From assembly GCA_964525485.1 (NCBI GenBank), contig CAZGHH010000042.1, positions 1 through 5,707 on the forward strand: a stretch of DNA of 5,707 nucleotides, read 5' to 3'. A model generated the notes under the pieces. The model worked only from the letters and a program-made list of their open reading frames with translations. It was not told the DNA's origin and made no database searches. This DNA is from DAONBD01 sp964525485 (lineage in GTDB: Bacteria > Patescibacteriota > Gracilibacteria > UBA1369 > LOWO2-01-FULL-3). The position numbers were made by a program, and so were the translations under genes. The stretch's first letter is position 1. Each line of letters opens with the position of its first letter. Positions 3,886-5,707 of the stretch are shown piece after piece.

Positions 3886-5707
3886 AATTTCGTTATTTCT
3901 ATTCCTGTGTAGTAGTACTTTAGTATTTCTTTATAACTTTTTCCAGCGTTTGCCATTCCAAGAGCTCCACATCCGCTCATGCCCACTCCATGTCCCGCCA
4001 TTGATTTCCCGCTACAATAAGGATCTTCAACAGACTGCAAATAAGGAGCGTCCCATTTCCAAACATCGTACGCACTCCTCGTGCGACCATCGTCCGAAGT
4101 AAAATATGGGGCTTTCACAAGCTGTCCGTTGTGAGTAATGACTTCCCCAGCTGTTTCTTCTACAGCTTTCACCACGTTTGGTGCGCGGCTTTCGAATCCA
4201 TAACCCAAATATTTTTGACTTGTAGCCGGATCGTCTTCCAAGTAATAAGGCTTTCCCGGAAACTTGTCCGCATAGTGCATGTAGAATTTTGCATACGACC
4301 TTGCCGCAATTACTATCGCTTTGATTTTTTCAATCGGAGTTGAATTTGTTTCTTCCGCCAAGCCCTTCAAATACGACTCGAGTTTGAGCTCATTTATAAT
4401 CACATTATTCCCATCTATTATTTGATATTCAATCGCACCTCTGAATTTGTTGTCGTTATACGCGGAATTGTATGATGAAACTCTTTTCATGTTCACTATT
4501 TCTATTACCCCATCATCCGCTGTTGCCAATTTGATTGGTGCGATACTTTTGTATTCGTCATCTCTTGTGCTTGCCACATAATATCTACCTGATTTTGAAA
4601 GTGTTATTTTCGCCCCAGCTTTAAAAGTTTTTTCCGTTTTCCCTTTTGAATTTTTTATCATTAATTTCTCGTCGCTTCGCAGTATCGGAGCTTCGTTAAA
4701 TGAAATTTTTACACGCATCGTTCCCCCGTCGTTTTCTTCCAATTCAGAATTCTTGACCGACTTATTTGGATCTATTGCATATGCTTTGGCTGAGGAACTT
4801 TTTGAAATTGTTGAAGTTGATGTTTTTGTGGTCGAACTTTTTGTTGGATTTGAATTTGTCGTAGTTGTTGAATTTGAACTTGAACCAATTATTTCTACCG
4901 GTAAAACTTTGTAATCACCGAGTTTTTTTCTACTGTTGATTACCGGTGCCAATTCCAAATCGATATCGGCCGCCTGATTTTTCGCTTTTATTTTAAATTT
5001 AAAAGTTGCTGTTTTACCTGATTTCGTCACACCATCTTCGGCATTAGCTAGACGAATACCAATCCTATCCGGAAATTCCAAAACCTCACGATATCTCGTT
5101 GTACTGGATAGCGTTAAATACGTGTGCTCGTTCCACTCCAATTTTCCTGTGTTTTTGAATTTGATTGTTAATGTTTTTTCTTCCCCGGCTTTTAATGATA
5201 GTTTTGAAATATCGGATTTGTCTATGTATGAGTAATCTTCTTTATATTTACTTGAGGACGATGAACTTTTCCCCATTAAATTTTTTGCCGTCCTAGCTAT
5301 TGTCGCAAGTTTTTTGTCCAGATTTTTTCCCGGGCATGCTGTTCTCATCACGTCATTGTGCCCCATTACGTTTGGAGTTCGCTCTCCTCTAAATGAGCTT
5401 TTTCCCGTCGGATCTATGTCTAGTTTTTCTGATTTTATCGCTATTAATTTTGCCAATGAATCCAATACGGCACTCGGGACCCTATCATCTTCAAAATTCC
5501 CCAAAACAGCGATCCCTACCGATCCTATATTTCCCGGGCCCGCATGTCCTCCTACAACTCCATCTCCTCCGGCTCTTCCTTCATATACCCTTCCTTCCTG
5601 ATCGATAATATAATTATACCCAATATCTCCCCACCCTCTCGTGACGGCATGGTAATAATATATATTTCTGATTGCCTGTTTCGGATTATCCAAATCTTTT
5701 GTTGTAG
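3879..5707 (-). CDS. PGRP/Amidase_2 - Ig-like - SpoIID cell-wall hydrolase (5'-partial)
   Basis: The frame is open to the right edge, so the true start, any signal peptide and the first zinc His lie outside; the TTG at 5693-5691 is not needed as a start. Residue numbers count from that TTG. Residues 1-140 are a zinc N-acetylmuramoyl-L-alanine amidase of the PGRP/Amidase_2 family: HAVTRGWGDIGYNYIID (15-31), YEGRAGG (37-43), GSVGIAVLGNF (57-67) and GHNDVMRTACPG (111-122), giving zinc ligands H112 and C120, catalytic-type Y26 or its neighbour, and T118 as in active animal PGRPs. A Ser-rich spacer (143-148) leads to an Ig-like beta domain (about 157-270) reminiscent of NBR1-type Ig domains. A Ser/Thr linker (271-303) precedes a SpoIID domain (about 326-604): FRGAIEYQI, LESYLKGLAEE (437-447 region), KAIVIAARSYA (458-468), GHGVGMSGCGA (567-577) and ILKYYYTGIEI. 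Amidases release stem peptides; characterised SpoIID is a lytic transglycosylase acting on denuded glycan. An extracytoplasmic location is expected. Confidence 0.92.
   Translation of the reverse strand, partial: TTKDLDNPKQAIRNIYYYHAVTRGWGDIGYNYIIDQEGRVYEGRAGGDGVVGGHAGPGNIGSVGIAVLGNFEDDRVPSAVLDSLAKLIAIKSEKLDIDPTGKSSFRGERTPNVMGHNDVMRTACPGKNLDKKLATIARTAKNLMGKSSSSSSKYKEDYSYIDKSDISKLSLKAGEEKTLTIKFKNTGKLEWNEHTYLTLSSTTRYREVLEFPDRIGIRLANAEDGVTKSGKTATFKFKIKAKNQAADIDLELAPVINSRKKLGDYKVLPVEIIGSSSNSTTTTNSNPTKSSTTKTSTSTISKSSSAKAYAIDPNKSVKNSELEENDGGTMRVKISFNEAPILRSDEKLMIKNSKGKTEKTFKAGAKITLSKSGRYYVASTRDDEYKSIAPIKLATADDGVIEIVNMKRVSSYNSAYNDNKFRGAIEYQIIDGNNVIINELKLESYLKGLAEETNSTPIEKIKAIVIAARSYAKFYMHYADKFPGKPYYLEDDPATSQKYLGYGFESRAPNVVKAVEETAGEVITHNGQLVKAPYFTSDDGRTRSAYDVWKWDAPYLQSVEDPYCSGKSMAGHGVGMSGCGALGMANAGKSYKEILKYYYTGIEITKLW
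4785..4883 (-). other. Ser/Thr/Asn/Lys-rich low-complexity linker in the amidase-SpoIID protein
   Basis: Residues 271-303 of the visible protein are almost entirely Ser, Thr, Asn and Lys, with a single Pro and no hydrophobic core residues to speak of. The DNA shows degenerate repeats of AGT/ACA/TCA-type codons with no fixed period. It separates the Ig-like domain from the SpoIID domain and probably acts as a flexible tether. A shorter polyserine spacer (six Ser, residues 143-148) plays the same part between the amidase and the Ig-like domain. Confidence 0.75.

Noticed and set aside
5314..5608. Plus-strand open frames opposite the amidase domain
   Set aside because: They are antisense shadows with no recognisable motifs, lying over a strongly conserved minus-strand domain.
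5691..5693. TTG as the start codon of the amidase-SpoIID gene
   Set aside because: The frame stays open to the window edge and the amidase domain lacks its N-terminal strand and first zinc His, so the gene begins further right.
1..5707. Recoded UGA (glycine) as in Gracilibacteria/Absconditabacteria
   Set aside because: No in-frame TGA occurs in any gene and glycines use GGN; the absence of TGA stops among six visible ends is too small a sample to argue for recoding.
1..5707. CRISPR array, tRNA gene, insertion sequence or attachment site
   Set aside because: No regularly spaced repeats, cloverleaf, transposase or terminal inverted repeats were seen; coding sequence fills nearly the whole window.

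Overview
The window looks like a piece of bacterial chromosome of moderately low G+C (roughly 35-40 % judged by eye). It holds the 3' end of one plus-strand gene facing a compact run of six minus-strand genes. Short housekeeping proteins, almost no intergenic DNA, very weak Shine-Dalgarno signals, an amidase-SpoIID wall protein and PilV-type pilins of the form 'AREGIEGVITIRNTNWL' together suggest a Candidate Phyla Radiation (Patescibacteria) genome. That placement is an inference from protein style, not a proven taxonomy. All visible stop codons are TAA or TAG and no gene contains an in-frame TGA, so the window neither needs nor excludes a recoded UGA.

Layout. Positions 1-295 (+) encode the C-terminus of leucyl-tRNA synthetase (leuS). 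After a 14-bp convergent gap, the rest is one minus-strand array, read from right to left: a cell-wall hydrolase whose N-terminus lies off the right edge (5707-3879; PGRP/Amidase_2 domain, Ig-like domain, Ser/Thr linker, SpoIID domain); tsaB (3885-3256; t6A tRNA modification); rsmI (3242-2580; 16S rRNA 2'-O-methylation at C1402); then three type IV prepilins in the order GspH/FimT-like (2567-1977), PilV/GspI-like (1996-1385) and PilW/GspJ-like (1395-310). Neighbouring genes either overlap (7, 20 and 11 nt) or are 12-13 nt apart, so this is very probably one operon. A possible internal promoter sits just before the pilin trio.

How they may work together. The three pilins match the H-I-J set of minor pseudopilins that forms the tip complex of type IV pili and type II secretion pseudopili; no K/PilX-like gene follows, because leuS closes the locus. 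The wall enzyme joins an amidase, which removes stem peptides, to SpoIID, whose characterised relatives cleave peptide-free glycan strands, so one polypeptide may carry out two consecutive steps of peptidoglycan removal. Wall opening for the pilus is a tempting link but unproven. tsaB and rsmI are translation-related housekeeping genes. The most interesting points are the amidase-SpoIID fusion, the K-less minor pilin trio, and the lack of ribosome binding sites with a possible leaderless promoter.
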